Notes: generated by a model from the letters alone, not told the origin. A DNA stretch of 62,000 nt from Symbiodinium natans (GCA_905221605.1 CAJNDS010002144.1:277647-339646); one strand, 5' to 3'. Positions 1 to 12,600 are shown, counted from the stretch's first letter. Program-made: numbers and translations.

Positions 1-1180
1 AAACTACGCCCGAGTGAGGTCCAGCCACGAGCTTCACACCCTAAACCCTAAGCTGTTTCGGGTTTAGGGTTTAGGGATTAGGCCCTAAACCCTACAACCT
101 AAATCAACCCGTGACCTCCCTACAAGGCCCAAGCTGTAAAACCGCAAAGCCCCAAAAGTCTAAAAACCCAAAGTTTTAACCCCAAGAATCTAAAGCCTAA
201 GGCCCTAAAAACCCTAGAGCCCGAAAACCCGGAAACCTCAAAGCCCTTAACATAAACCGGAAAGCTGACACACCTCTAAACCCTAAAGCCCTAAAAACAC
301 AAAAGCCCTTACAACCCCAAAACAAGCCACCGGTCCGTAGCAAGTTGTGGCCCTTCATCTGGGTTTGTCTGGCGTAACTATCAGGGCTTGGGGGCTTAGG
401 GCTTAGGGTTTAGAGTTTATGAGGGGGTTTCGGGTTTAGGATTTAGGGTTTAGAGAGGGTTTCCGGGCCAAGGGCTTGAGAATTACCGGGCCTCCGGGTA
501 ATAACTCTACATATCGTGGGGGCTGTGATTCGGGGCCGTCTTGCAACAGGGTTTAGGATTTAGGGTTTAGGCTTAGGGTTAAGCTCCGGAGCGTATCACA
601 TTTCCTTCTCGGTTTGCACATTTTCTTCTTAGTAGCCCAGGAACCGTACTACGATGGGGGCACTTTGTTCTATTTTCTTGTTCTTTTTGTTTTTTTTTTT
701 TTTTTGGGGGGGGGGGGGTTTGGTTACGGTAGAAGAGAACCCTTGAACCAGAAAGGGCAAAAGGGCACCGCTGGGCTACCAAGTCATTCTTCTCCAGACA
801 AACAAAAAACAGGTTAAGCAATACTGCTCCTGCAGGAAAATGGGTTGAGGGTTTAGGGTTGAAGGTTGAAACTTCAAAGAATGCCTGAACCCTAAATCCG
901 ATTGGCTGCACAAGCTTCTGAGAAGATCAAGCTCCCCTTGCTGCGACGGCGCTTTGGCAAATCAAAGCTTTACGGACCCTAAACCCTGAACCCTAAGCCT
1001 CAAACCCTAGTCCCTAACCCTAAACCCTAAACCCGAATTAAACCTCTTGAGGCATCCATCCTCAAGCAGTACACCATGGAAATCCCTAAACCCTAGACCC
1101 TAGACCCTAAACCCTAAACCCCAAACCCCAAACCCTAAACCCTAAACCCTAAACACCCAAACCCCAAACCCTGGACCCCC
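1..1180. repeat. Mosaic of degenerate TTTAGGG/CCCTAAA repeats
   Basis: Degenerate CCCTAAA units dominate 82-330 and 977-1175, and TTTAGGG units 53-75, 390-480 and 548-580. At about 60-100 the G-rich orientation turns directly into the C-rich orientation. A poly-T run followed by a poly-G run lies at about 690-718. The spacers between arrays show no credible coding sequence: the open frames there run through the homopolymers. Nothing else is recognised. Confidence 0.85.
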
Positions 1181-1280
1181 CTTGGGCTCTGTGCGACTGA
1201 AGCTGCTTCCCGGTGCAGCTTCCGCGACCTACCTCTGGCTCTCCAAGCATCCCGAGGGGCTTGCTTTGCGCCAGTGGCTG

Positions 1281-1357
1281 GCCCTAAACCCTAAACCCTA
1301 AACCCTAAACCCTAAACCCTAAACCCTCATCCCTAAACCCTAAACCCTAAACCCTAA
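1281..1357. repeat. Interstitial (CCCTAAA)n array
   Basis: Near-perfect 7-bp units in the C-rich orientation with one CCCTCAT interruption. An internal telomere-type array, not a chromosome end, because unique sequence follows on both sides. Confidence 0.95.
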
Positions 1358-1446
1358 ACTGTAGGACTGGAACACTTGTCCCGGTGCGTTCCTTGATGTC
1401 CACGGGGTCTGTCAGGGGACCTGGCCCCGGAAGAACGGGGTGGGCA

Positions 1447-1502
1447 GGTTTAGGGTTTAGGGTTTAGGGTTTAGGGTTTAGGGTTTAGGGTTTAGGGCTT
1501 AG
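1447..1502. repeat. Interstitial (TTTAGGG)n array
   Basis: About seven perfect G-rich units. With the C-rich array at 1281-1357 it encloses a unique spacer of about 90 bp, so that spacer has inward C-rich and outward G-rich repeats, the polarity of a fragment capped at both ends. Confidence 0.95.
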
Positions 1503-1648
1503 GATTTTTTACGGTTCGGGGCAACCTTGAGGCGGCCCTGGCGCAAAGTGAAGGTTGGTGTCGGGAGCAGGAGCAAGGTCTCTGACGCTGCCCCGGCTGC
1601 CGATCCGCTGTGGTGCCATGGGGCCCTGCAATCTCAGGGTAGTGCTGA

Positions 1649-1765
1649 AGCCCTAAACCCTAAACCCTAAACCCCAAAACCCTAAACCCTAAACCCTAAA
1701 CCCTAAACCCTGAACCCTGAACCCTGAATCCTAAACCCTAAACCCTAAACCCTAGCCCTAAACTC
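1649..1765. repeat. Interstitial (CCCTAAA)n array with CCCTGAA variants
   Basis: C-rich units, mostly CCCTAAA with a short cluster of CCCTGAA. It directly precedes a dispersed repeat copy that starts at 1767. Confidence 0.9.
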
Positions 1766-1766
1766 C

Positions 1767-1897
1767 TACAGCCTTCGAACAGTACTTCTTGGGGTAGTTA
1801 CATGGTCCGTTAGTGTGGACCCTTGGAAAGGGTACCCCTGATATACCCCTTATGTACCCTATACAAATGAAGAGCCCATACATCAGAAGCCTTCTAA
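1767..1897. repeat. Dispersed repeat family C, copy 1
   Basis: A stretch of about 130 bp whose order of short blocks (CCTACAGC, ACATGGTCC, TTAGT, GATATACCCCTTATGTACCC, GCCCATACATCA) recurs with substitutions at 3571-3690. Both copies follow a CCCTAAA tract. No coding potential is seen. Confidence 0.75.
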
Positions 1898-1971
1898 GGA
1901 GGTTCTAGGGGCCCATGAAACTACCCTCAGGTCTAGGCTCGATCCCTCCAGCTGTTGGGTTGTAGGGTTTC

Positions 1972-2120
1972 GCACTCAGCGGTTTCGGGTGTAGGGGCTT
2001 AGGGCTTAGGGCTTCGGGCTTCGGGCTTAGGGTTTAGGGTTTAGGGTTTAGGGTTTAGGTCTTGGAGTTTAGGGTTTCGGGCTTGGGGTTTAGGGTTTCC
2101 GGGTTTAGGGTTGCGGGTTT
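1972..2120. repeat. Degenerate TTTAGGG array
   Basis: G-rich units with many single-base variants (GGGCTTC, GGGCTTA, GGGTTTC). The mutated state contrasts with the near-perfect arrays nearby and suggests an older array. Confidence 0.85.
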
Positions 2121-2241
2121 CGGGTACACAAGGGGGTCTACGTAGGGCCGTTGTATACAGTGGGCTTGTGGGTACAGAGATTCGGTTTTTACATCTTGCA
2201 CTTTAGAACCCTCTACACACAAGGGGGTTTACGATATTAGT

Positions 2242-2328
2242 GGTACCTTATTGGGGTCCTTATAATTAGGGGATCCTATTATTTGGGGGTCTGTATTGGG
2301 GTCCCTTATTCTCGTAGACCCCCACAAT
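2242..2328. repeat. Dispersed repeat family A, copy 1
   Basis: Begins GGTACCTTATTGGGGTCC and contains ATTTGGGGGTCT and GGGTCCCTTATTCTCGTAGA-like blocks. Related copies lie at 4925-5066 and 11865-12014. Non-coding as far as can be seen. Confidence 0.75.
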
Positions 2329-2382
2329 CATTTCGGAGGAGCATGTAGGGCTCATAGTGGGCCTGGTTCCATGAATGGGAGG

Positions 2383-2908
<526 letters not shown>

Positions 2909-4180
2909 CCTTTTCGGCTCTCAGGCGGTGGAAAGCTGGGATGACCATCTAGCGGGCAGACAAAGGTCCCCATGACAGCCTTCAAACACCGAGTTGTTGT
3001 AGGACTCCGGCCCCAACTGCCTGCTGCAAACTCTGACAAGTCAGCTCTTGCGAAGAACCCCAAAGCCCCAAGCACCCGTAAACCTAAACCCAAATCCTAA
3101 ACTCTAAGATCGCAACGCCTAAACGGGAGGGTGTTCAACCTTGATTCTTGTCGTCATCTCTACCGAAGAGTCCCCTTTCCCTCCCCCCCCCCCCCCACCA
3201 CGCCCCCGCAAGTTCCGGAGTGCTAAGTCGCGTGGGCGCAACCCTAAACATTTAAGATACGGTGCTTGGGGTTCGTAGAAAGACAAGCACCATTGGGTGA
3301 CCGCTACACTGCCCAAACGACCTGCTGCGCTGATCAACCCACGGCAATCTAATGCCCTCAAGCCCTAAACCCCTAAACCCTAAAACCATAAACCCCAAAC
3401 CCTAAACCCCAAACCCTAAACAAAACCCCCAAACCAAAGGAATTCCCTGGAGATCCGTGAGATTGTAGCTTTCCTTGGCCAAGATGGGGGGGGGGGGGGG
3501 GCAGAACCCTTAACCGTAAACCCGAAACCTTAAACCCTAAACCCTATACCACCGTACTTGTAAACCCAAAATTCCTACAGCTTTTTAGCAATACTTTGGT
3601 GGTTGCATGGTCCCTTAGTATGGGCCCTGACAAGCGGATCCCGTATATACCCCTTCTATACTCTATACAACCCAAGGGCCCATACATCAAAACCCAGGAG
3701 AATATGCAACTACCAGGTTTCGGGTTTGGGGTTTTGGGTGCAGAGTGCTGATGCTGAAAGGCACCTTTTAGTCTGAGTCCTGGGTGTGTTTAAGGCATAT
3801 AGGGTTTAGGGTTTGGGTTAGGGTACTTAGCCCAACAACCCCAAACCTAAACCCTAAACCCTAAACCCTAAACCCGAAAACCCTAACTAGCAGCAGGAGG
3901 CGGACCCTGAGTCCTCCTAGCATTCGCTCCTGTCAGGATAGCCAGCGTCACGAAAGCCGAGCTGGAAAGGCAGCTGAAGGGAGGGGGGCTCATAGGGTTT
4001 AGGGTTTAGGGTTTCGGGTTTAGGGTTTAGGGCTAGGGTACCTAGGGAACCTTGGGGAAGCTTAGGGAGCCTTAGGGAGTAGTGCCGAGTCTTAGGGAAC
4101 CTTGGGCTACCCTAGACATGAGAACAAGAGGATGGCCCTAGAAAGCCACAACAGCCAGTCCAACACTGCAAAAACCTAGG
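2909..4180. repeat. Mosaic of unique spacers and telomere-like tracts
   Basis: CCCTAAA tracts at 3361-3430, 3500-3550 and 3838-3890, and TTTAGGG tracts at 3798-3830 and 3990-4045. Poly-C at about 3183-3196 and poly-G at 3485-3500. Family C copy 2 lies at 3571-3690. The open frames are short and composed of repeat translation. No gene seen. Confidence 0.8.
3571..3690. repeat. Dispersed repeat family C, copy 2
   Basis: Same block order as 1767-1897, including GGTCCCTTAGT, the ATATACCCCTT-type block and GGGCCCATACATCA. Divergence is visible by eye. Confidence 0.75.
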
Positions 4181-4383
4181 GTTTAGGGTTTAGGGTTTAG
4201 GGTTTAGGGATTAGGGTTTGAGGGCTTCTGTGGATCATGACTGTGACGGCTTCAGACATCCTGGCGAGGAGAAATGGCAGCCTAGCTAGTTTAGAGGGAC
4301 TCTTTTTGCCCCTTGCAAAATGGTTGCCTGCCCCCGGAAACCTGCCATGCTCCTCGAATGGTTCATCCAAAGCTTAATCAAGC

Positions 4384-4460
4384 CCTAAACCCTAAACCCC
4401 TAAACCCCTAAACCCCTAAACCCCTAAACCCCTAAACCCTAAACCCTAAACCCTAAACTC
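4384..4460. repeat. CCCTAAA array with internal CCCCTAAA (8-mer) block
   Basis: Starts and ends with 7-mers but has about six consecutive CCCCTAAA units in the middle, the complement of TTTAGGGG. The clean block of one variant suggests local unit amplification. Confidence 0.9.
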
Positions 4461-4598
4461 CATAAGTTAATTCTCCACGTCATGCGCAGACCGGGAGCAG
4501 AGGTGTTTTTTTGTTGTTTTCAATGTGTTGCAACCGTTAGGTGCTCGCGAGCTAAGAGATCTGAGCCGTGAGTAGAGCTCCTTCCATCGGCTTGCTGT

Positions 4599-4866
4599 TT
4601 AGGGTTTAGGGTTTAGGGTTTAGGGTTTAGGGTTTAGGGTTTAGGGTTTAGGGTTTAGGGTTTAGGGTTTAGGGTTTGGGGTTTGGGGTTTAGGGTTTAG
4701 GGTTTAGGGTTTGGGGTTTACAGTGGGGTGTTAGGGACCCAGAGAGCGCGCGGGTTTTGAGTACCCTAAACCCTAAACCCTAAACCCTAAACCCTAAACC
4801 CTAAACCCTAAACCCTAAACCCTAAACCCTAAACCCTAAACCCTAAACCCTAAACCCTAAACCCTA
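4599..4866. repeat. Head-to-head TTTAGGG and CCCTAAA arrays
   Basis: A near-perfect TTTAGGG array at 4599-4716, with a few TTTGGGG units, is followed after a spacer of about 47 bp by a perfect CCCTAAA array at 4763-4866. This polarity is that of two telomeres joined end to end. Both arrays are long (about 17 and 15 units). Confidence 0.93.
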
Positions 4867-4924
4867 GCCCCCAAACCCCTAGTTCGAACCTTTGGGAAGC
4901 ATGATGTGGGGTTTCCGAAGTTAG

Positions 4925-5066
4925 GGGCACCTTAGTAGGGTCTTGATATAGGGGTTTAGGGTTTAGGGTTTAGGGTTTAGGGGTACCCTATTGGGGTCCT
5001 TATTACAGGGGAATCCCACTATTTGGGGGTCTACAACAGGGTGCCCTTCTCTTCGTAAACTCCCAT
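4925..5066. repeat. Dispersed repeat family A, copy 2
   Basis: Shares with 11865-12014 the order: GGGGTACC-like block, a TTTAGGG tract, GGGGTCCTTATTAC, ATTTGGGGGTCT, then CTCCCA. The TTTAGGG tract therefore lies inside the repeat unit. Confidence 0.75.
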
Positions 5067-7830
5067 GGCTGGCCTTTGCGGACCCTCAACTCCTAAATCC
5101 TAAACCCACCAAGCCGCCCCAAACCCCGACCCCGAACCCTCAACTCCAAAACCCCCACAGTGAGCCTCATGAACTTTCAGCAACAGAGCTGATAGGACTT
5201 ATAGACGCTGAACACCGAGGTTCGTAGTGTCTGTAGAGCTTCATCACAAGTCAGGCAGAGAAGCCCTAAACCCCAGGCCCTAAATCCTAAACCCTAAACT
5301 CGATCAGAAGACAGGGAATCCCCCCCAGACAGAGGAAACCCTAAACCCTAAACCCTAAACCCTAAACCCTAAACCCTAAACCCTAAACCCTAAACCCTAA
5401 ACCCTAGCCCCTCAGACAGAGGATGCAGAAGGAGCCCTTATCCTGCGGCTCAAATGCCCGCATCTAAGAGATCTAGAAAAGCACGGGCCAATGACTTCAG
5501 AACACTGGGGGGGGGGGGAGAGGGGGAGAGGGGGGGAACTCTTCATGCGCACATGTCAGTGCTTGCGGTGCTTAGGATGTAGGGTTTATGGATTACCCTA
5601 AACCCTATAAACCCTAATCCCTAAACCCTAAACCCCAAACCCTAAACCCGGGTTTTCGGGCTTCGGGTCATGAAACCCCTGACGTTCAGATGATTCGATC
5701 CTTCCCACATATTGGCCTGGAACCCGACATCGGGACACTAAATCGTGGGCCCTTTGGGCCCTTTCCTGGGTTCCCAACATAAAGTTTAGGGTTTAGGGTT
5801 TGGGGTTTAGGGTTTAGGGTTTAGGGGTTCGGTGTTACGGTTTAGGGGCAGAGGGTTTCGGGTTTGGGGCGGCCATTTCTAAAAGTTCATGGATTCCGGA
5901 ATGTTTTAGGTTGCAGGCCGGGGCTAGAGTACCTACGCTGCGTACGCCGCTCGCGATCTTCATTCAGACTTTTGCATTGGCCTCTGGGGTTTAGTGTTTA
6001 GGGTTTAGGGTTTAGGGTTTAGTGTTTAGGGTTTAGGGTTTAGGGCGACCAGAGATCGGAATTGCATTGTGCCCGTGCATAAGAAACAAAAAGACTGGTG
6101 CTGCCGCAGGGAGGGCTAACACCCTCGAGCCCAACTGCCTCTCGAAACTACCCTAAACCCTAAACCCTAAACCCTAAACCCTAAACCCTAAACCCTAAAC
6201 CCTAAACCCTAAACCCTAAACCCTAAACCCTAAAGCCTAAACCCTGAACCCTTAACTGAGTTTGGGATAAGGGTTCATAGGGTTTGTTATCGGGCTTTTG
6301 AAAGGAGAGGGGGGTGTCAAGGATGGTATGTAACCCTGAGGCTCCCTAAGTTTCTTGAGGTTGCCTAGGTACCTACCCTCCCATGACCCACCTCCCTTAA
6401 GGACCGGATAATAAGTTTGGCCAGGGTTTGGTTGAGGGTTTAGGGTTCTTGGGGTTTAGGGTCCTAAACCCTAAGCCCGAAACCCGAAACCCTAGACCCT
6501 AAGCCCATGTAGGGGGCCCGGGGGTTAAACTGAGCTTTGCCTATGTAACGTCAAACCTTGATTTTTTGGTAGCTGCTAACGGCTTCGGTGTGCTTAAACC
6601 TGTAGATCCTGACACGCCCTGAAAAGAGCCCGAGGCGCCTGTCGGCAAATGGCCTGTCGGTGCCCAGCCACGCAAGTGGAGGCTCCGACGGAAGCTAGCA
6701 GCAGAGTTCTGTGAACATGAGTCTTGCATGACCACAGCCTAGAAAGCCTGCCTAGGGACCATGGCATGGTCCCTAAGCGGAAAACTGAGCAGGCCGGAAG
6801 CTATCTGGCCGCCATTTCTCGTCATACTTCACCCAGCTTCTCGCTTGCGCAACTGCTTGCGAGAGAGCCGCGGTGAAGTGCCGGGTGTCCGGCGCACGCT
6901 GGGATGCTGGATGCTCGATCTTTCAATACAAGGATTCTCTGGCCACCCAATGCTCCGCAGCTTCAACCCTAAACCCTAAACCCTAGACCCTAAACTCTAA
7001 ACCCTAAACCCTAAACCCTAGAAACCCTAAACCCAAACCGCAAACCCCGGACCCCCTCTTGCCGCTGTTGGCGCAGGCGGGCGCAGTCGAGCGCTCAGCG
7101 AGACCAGGGCAGGCAGAGCCTGCCAGGGAGACCCCTGAAGGGTTCGGCGAGCCCGCGCTGTGCACGCGCAAGGCGGGGGGGGGGTGGGGGTGGGTGGGTG
7201 CATGGTCCTTCCCGATAAATTTGGGGAGGCCAGCACCGGGGCAATCACAGGGGTCGGTCTCTCAGAATGGTTTCCGGAGGGTGCTGGTGTGCCTTTCAAC
7301 TCAGAATGCAGTTTCTCATAGCAGCTCCTGAGACCCTGCAAGGCCCCCTCAGCACTCCTGCGAGTGCCAGTTCTGCAACTTCCACTGCAACAACAACTTA
7401 CACAAAACTACACTGCTGCTGCTGCTGCTGCCGCAAAACAAATATGTTGGAATGTCTTAAGAAAGTCCAGAAGGTTTTGACACATTGAAAAGTCTTCACG
7501 TAACCCCAAGTCAATAAATTTTGACTTTTTCAAATCAAATTTTCCTTTTTTGGACAAGAGAAAATGACCTTAGAAAACTTTAATAAATGAATCTGGTTTA
7601 TTTCCGGTTGCGAAAGTTAGTAAGGCTCATCCTGATTTCAAATTGTTTCTTGACGAATGTTCGTCGAACAAGAAAAATTTGAATTCTGCCTTTAGTAAAC
7701 AAGTTGACGTCTCACAGCGTGCATGGTTTCGCGTATGACTTTCACAATGTATTGCATAGCAGCAAGTCTTTCGTCTTTGTGGCAACATGAGAAAGAATTA
7801 GAGCATTCGGCTCGACTGACCGACGGACGC
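5067..7830. repeat. Mosaic of spacers and telomere-like arrays
   Basis: CCCTAAA arrays at 5337-5407 and 6150-6258, TTTAGGG tracts at 5783-5860 and 5985-6045, and a direct G-to-C junction at about 6466-6470. Unique spacers at 6540-6960 and 7050-7380 hold only short open frames of unconvincing composition. From 7440 to 7830 the DNA is AT-rich and unique, with a small inverted repeat (AAGTCAA and TTGACTT) near 7507-7530 and a CTG run near 7411. No gene recognised. Confidence 0.8.
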
Positions 7831-7831
7831 T

Positions 7832-8183
7832 ACACCCTAAACCCTAAACCCTAAACCCTAAACCCTAAACCCTAAACCCTAAACCCTAGACCCTAAACCC
7901 TAAACCCTAAACCCTAAACCCTAAACCCAAAAACCCTAAACCCTAAACCCCAAAACCCGAAACCCTAAACCCTAAGTCCTAAACCCTAAACCCTATCCCC
8001 TAAATCCCCCAAACCCTTACGAAAAACGACCCAGCGCAGCCGACGTGCTTCAGAGAGCCGCAGGTGGGCTCCAGGGAGAAGGGGCTTTCTTGGTTTAGGA
8101 TCCCTTGAAACCCTAAACCCTAAACCCTAAACCCTAAACCCTAAACCCTAAACCCTAAACCCTAAACCCTAAACCCTAAAACC
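7832..8183. repeat. Two CCCTAAA arrays with a short spacer
   Basis: Array at 7832-8010 with CCCAAAAA and CCCCAAAA variants, unique spacer, then a perfect array at 8109-8183. Both are in the C-rich orientation. Confidence 0.93.
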
Positions 8184-8887
8184 TTAACCGCAAACGGTCG
8201 GAAAGCCCCCAAGACTCGCTTCCATCGATGTTGGGTTTTTGGGTGCTGTGGACGGGCTGCCTGCTGTAGCTGTTTTCGGACTGTTCCTCAACACCTTGTT
8301 TCTAAGGAATATGCCAAAATCCACCCTGACCCTAAACCCTAAACCCTAAACCCTGAACCCTAAACCCTAAACCCTAATATAAACCGGGTTGAGGGTTGAA
8401 GGGCGGGCTTCCTTCGAGAATTACCCTACAGGGGACCCTGAAAGCTCAGTGACCTGAAGTCTTCAATCGGTCCCACCTCCCCCTACCCAGTGTCTGGGCT
8501 TTCGCTAAGGGCTTAGGGGTTAGGGTTTAGGGTTGTGGGTTCAGGGTTTTGGGCTTAGGGTTTTGCGGCTTAGATGGGGAGAAGCAAAACCACGGATTAA
8601 TGCAACAAACCAGATCAAGAGGCTCACGAGCTCACTTGCAGGCCCCGCAGTAAGTCCAGAAAACCCAACGGCAGCATGATCAGACAGAGACCAAATCCTT
8701 TTGGGCAAGAAGGGGCACATCGGCAGAAACGCTAGCGCTTGCAGTGACAAGTGAGGTTCAAGACGCCTCCACTGTGCTAGCTTACGGCGTTCGGATCCTC
8801 GAAAACCACATGGCGGAGTCATTCAGCACCAAATGCTCCGAAACCCTTAAACCCTATCCCTACAGCCTCCACATATATATATATATG

Positions 8888-8919
<32 letters not shown>

Positions 8920-9082
8920 ATATACCCTAAATACAACCAGATACCCTAAACACCCCCCCATTGAGGTACACTTTGGCTTGTTAAGGAATAAGGGTTTAGG
9001 GTTTAGGGTTTAGGGTATAGGGTTTAGGGTTTTTGGGGCTAGGGCTGCTTGGGGTGTTCTGAGATCCGCGGTGGCCAAAGTC
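8184..9082. repeat. Spacers, short arrays and an AT dinucleotide tract
   Basis: Short CCCTAAA (8330-8390) and TTTAGGG (8500-8570, 8990-9040) tracts. An (AT)n/(GTAT) microsatellite lies at about 8872-8926. No credible gene. Confidence 0.8.
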
Positions 9083-9326
9083 TAAACCCTAAACCCTAAA
9101 CCCTAAACCCTAAACCCTAAACCCTAAACCCTAAACCCTAAACCCTAAACCCTAAACCCTAAACCCTAAACCTAACCCTAAACCCTAAACCCTAAACCCT
9201 AAACCCTAAACCCTAAACCCTAAACCCTAAACCCTAAACCCTAAACCCTAAACCCTAAACCCTAAACCCTAAACACTACACCCTAAACCCTAAACCCTAA
9301 ACCCTAAACCCTAAACCCTAAACCCG
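9083..9326. repeat. Longest uninterrupted CCCTAAA array (about 244 bp)
   Basis: About 34 units in the C-rich orientation with one CCTAA contraction and one CACTACA variant. It is flanked by unique sequence on both sides, so it is interstitial. Confidence 0.96.
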
Positions 9327-9509
9327 GAATCTAGAGTTCAGGGTTTAGTCTGTGGTGCCCTTTCAGGAGTCGGTGTCTAAGATGGCCCAGCACGGAGCGC
9401 CTGACGGTCGCGCACCCTGCGGCAGCCCACACCCAACCATCGGGTCTTTAGGGTTTGCAAGTCGGGGTTCTGAGCAGGTTGCCAAGGGCGTCTGGGTAGA
9501 CCCTAAATC

Positions 9510-9640
9510 CTAAACTACCCTAAACCCTAAACCCTAAACCCTAAACCCTAAACCCTAAACCCTAAACCCTAAACCCTAAACCCTAAACCCTAAACCCTAA
9601 ACCCTAAACCCTAAACCCTAAACCCTAAACTTCAACCCCT
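9510..9640. repeat. CCCTAAA array
   Basis: About 17 near-perfect C-rich units. The unique spacer at 9331-9500 separates it from the array at 9083-9326. Confidence 0.95.
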
Positions 9641-12600
9641 TAACCCTATACTTTAAAAATCTCGACGCCGCCAGGTTTGGCTTGCCGTCCCAGGGTCCGC
9701 TCCCGTGCGCATCCAGCATAATCCCGGAGAACTCACTCCTCCTCTGAGTATGGCAACGCCTGCAGGCATGGGGTTTAGGGTTTAGGGTTTAGGGTTCAGG
9801 GTTCAGGGTTCAGGCTTTACGGCTTAGATGGTTTAGAACAAACAATGCTTCGGTTGCATCTGAGGACTGCTAGATCGGCTTGACCACCCACTTCCGCCCA
9901 CAGGCCCGAATGCACAGGACTGTAACCCTAAACCCTAAACCCCAAACCCTAAACCCCCCCAAAAAAACCCTAAACCCTAAACCCTAAACTACTACTTGCT
10001 TAAGAACCCACCCCCCCCCAACAAAAAAAGTAATGCCTTTATTGCCCTTACAAGGAGGAATATATGTTATTGTATGTGGGGTTCCCAAGCAAAAAGTAGG
10101 CTACCCCCAATTCGCGTAGAACCACAATGAAAGTGAGACTGTTCCATATTCCCCTGGGTTGCTAGCAAAAACCGCAAGATTCAAGGGAACTACAGCACAA
10201 ACAAGAAACAAAAAGCTTGGTGGGGCAAACCCTACACCCTAAACCCTAAACCCTAAACCCTAGACCCTAAACCCTAAACCCTAAACCCCAAACCCTAAAC
10301 CCGGCGAGTGAACCCTTCCCGGCTCCCAAGATGCCAACCAACCCCTATAAGCCTAAACCCTAAACCCTAAACCCTAAACCCCAAACCCTAAACCCTAGAC
10401 CCCGAAACATCCGAAGCCCAGGTTTTGTTTTTGTTGGGGTTGGGGGGAATTTTGGGGTTTTTGGGGCTTGTAGGGTTCCAGCTGGTTTAAAGGGCGTTTT
10501 CGGGCTTTAGGATTCAAGGCTTTAGGGTTCAGGGTTTAGGGTTCCGGGTAGAAGTCGAACCCCTTAAGCCCTGAACCAAACACCCCCAAGTCTTCTCCTC
10601 ATTTTTTAAATATACCTGGGCCCCAAAGTCCCTTTCTAGGATGTACTTCAAGGCCCAATTTAAACCCTAAACCCTAACCGTAAACCCTAAGCCCTAAGCC
10701 CTAAACCCTAAACCCTAAACCCCAAACCCTAGGCCCTAAACCCTAAACCTCATGCATTCCCTATTTAGGTACCTGGGTTCGTAGGGTTCGACCCAGGCCT
10801 GACGCAAGTCCTCCATGGCCAGCTTCACTCTTGAGACATGTTCCGCATAGTCCTCCTTTTCCTTGGCTGTTGGTTTAGGGTTTAGGGTTTAGGGTTTAGG
10901 GTTTAGGGTTTAGGGTTTAGGGTTTAGGGGTTAGGGTTTTTCGACCCTAAACCCTAAAACCCTGAACTCTAAACCCGGGCAGCTTCTCAAATCACACAAG
11001 ACAGCTTTGCTGCTGGGAGGAAGGCCTCAGGGGATTAACGTTATCAGGTGGGCGTGGTAGGTTTTGGTGTAGGGTGTACTTAGTACATGTGCTTTTCAAG
11101 CAAGGGCGTGAGCTCTAAGCCTTCTCACAGGCCTACCCCGAATGCAGGCCTCTAGCAACTCCATCCCGGGAACCCGCCAAAACGGCCCAAAGGTAGGCCT
11201 TCTTGATGCACTGGTTCAAATCCAAGCTAGGTCTGGTCTGTATACTTGGAGTTTACGGAAAGAAACCCCCTAAACTCCAAAGCCTGAACCCTCATCCCCT
11301 AAGCCGCCAAAGCCACAGTTTGAGCTTGAAACGCTTCGGGTGGAAGGTCGTGGCTGGGGTTTAGGGTTTAGGGTTTAGGGTTTAGGGTTTAGGGTTTAGG
11401 GTTTAGGATTTAGGGTTTAAAGGGCTGGTTGACGCGCGCGGTTCATCCAGTCCACTCAGAGGGGTTCGGGTTCCGGGTTCCGGGATCCGGGTTCCAGGGT
11501 TTAGGGTTTAGGGTTTAGGGTCTCAAGGTTGACCTTCTAATTTTAGAAGGAGATTGCCGTGGGGGGGCGGGGGGTGCAACACCTTAAACCCTATACCCTG
11601 ACCAAATCGTAGCCAGTAACCATAAAACATAAGGGTACACTATTTTTGGGTCAGAACCAAAGAAAAGTATTAAAGTAAAGTACTCCAAAACCCAGTCTTA
11701 GGGTTCAGGGTTTCGGGGCGACTAAACCCTAAACCCTAAATTTAACCCTAAACCCTAAACCCAAAACCCTAAACCCTAATGGTTGGACCAGGTGCTGCGT
11801 CTGTCACAGGAGGACGAGACGTCACCATACCTGAGCGAATAAACATTGAGGATTCCGAAATTTGGGGTACCTTATTGGGGTCTTAATATAGGGGTTTAGG
11901 GTTTAGGGTGTAGGGTTTAGCGTTTAGGGGTACTCTATGGGGGTCCTTATTACCAGGGAATCCTGCGTATTTGGTGGGTCTATCTTTTGGGTCCCTTATC
12001 TCCGTCAACTCCCACATGTCAAGGGCTTGTTGTTCAGGGCTCGTCCCGCCAGTGGCTTCCCTTTGAACTAGCACAAAATAAGAACATGAAACCCGAAACC
12101 CTAGACCGCATTCACACACAATTTCCAGGAGACTTTTGGAACGACCCTAAACCCTAAACCCTATAAACCCTAAACCCTAAACCCTAAACCCTAAACAATC
12201 CTCTCGAAGGCCGAAATTCAGCAAAGTCAGCCTGAATGGCGTGCTTCTCAGTCCCTGAGCACCATTGATAAGGCTAAGCAGAGCCCTATATAAAGCCTCA
12301 AGGCATAAAGCTTCAAAGCCTTAACCTCCCAAATCCCCAAAACCTCAACCCTCAACCCCAAAAAAAGAGAACCTCAACCCTTAACCCGAAACCCTAAACC
12401 CTAAACCCACAACCCACCAAACCCTAAGCCCTGAGCCCTAAACCCTAAACCCCAAACCCCAAACCCTGAAGCCTAAACCGAAAGGTTGGGCAGCTGCGGG
12501 TTGGGAGGTTATCAAGGGAAGGGGGGGGGGGGGGGGGGTTGAGGGGTTAAGGGGAGCTTGGTGTCTTGCAGCCCCGTAAGCCCGAAGCCTTCGAACACCC
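9641..12600. repeat. Mosaic of spacers and telomere-like arrays
   Basis: TTTAGGG arrays at 10871-10940 and 11355-11418. C-rich tracts at 9925-9990, 10230-10410, 10660-10750 and 12150-12200. A direct G-to-C junction at about 10933-10945. Family A copy 3 at 11865-12014. A poly-G run near 12523-12540. Spacers contain no recognisable gene. Confidence 0.8.
11865..12014. repeat. Dispersed repeat family A, copy 3
   Basis: The best match to copy 2: GGTACCTTATTGGGGTCTTAA, a TTTAGGG tract, GGTCCTTATTACCAGG, then the GGGTCCCTTATCTCCGT block and ACTCCCAC. Confidence 0.78.

Noticed and set aside
9083-9326. True chromosome end
   Set aside because: Unique sequence and oppositely oriented arrays continue on both sides, so it is interstitial.
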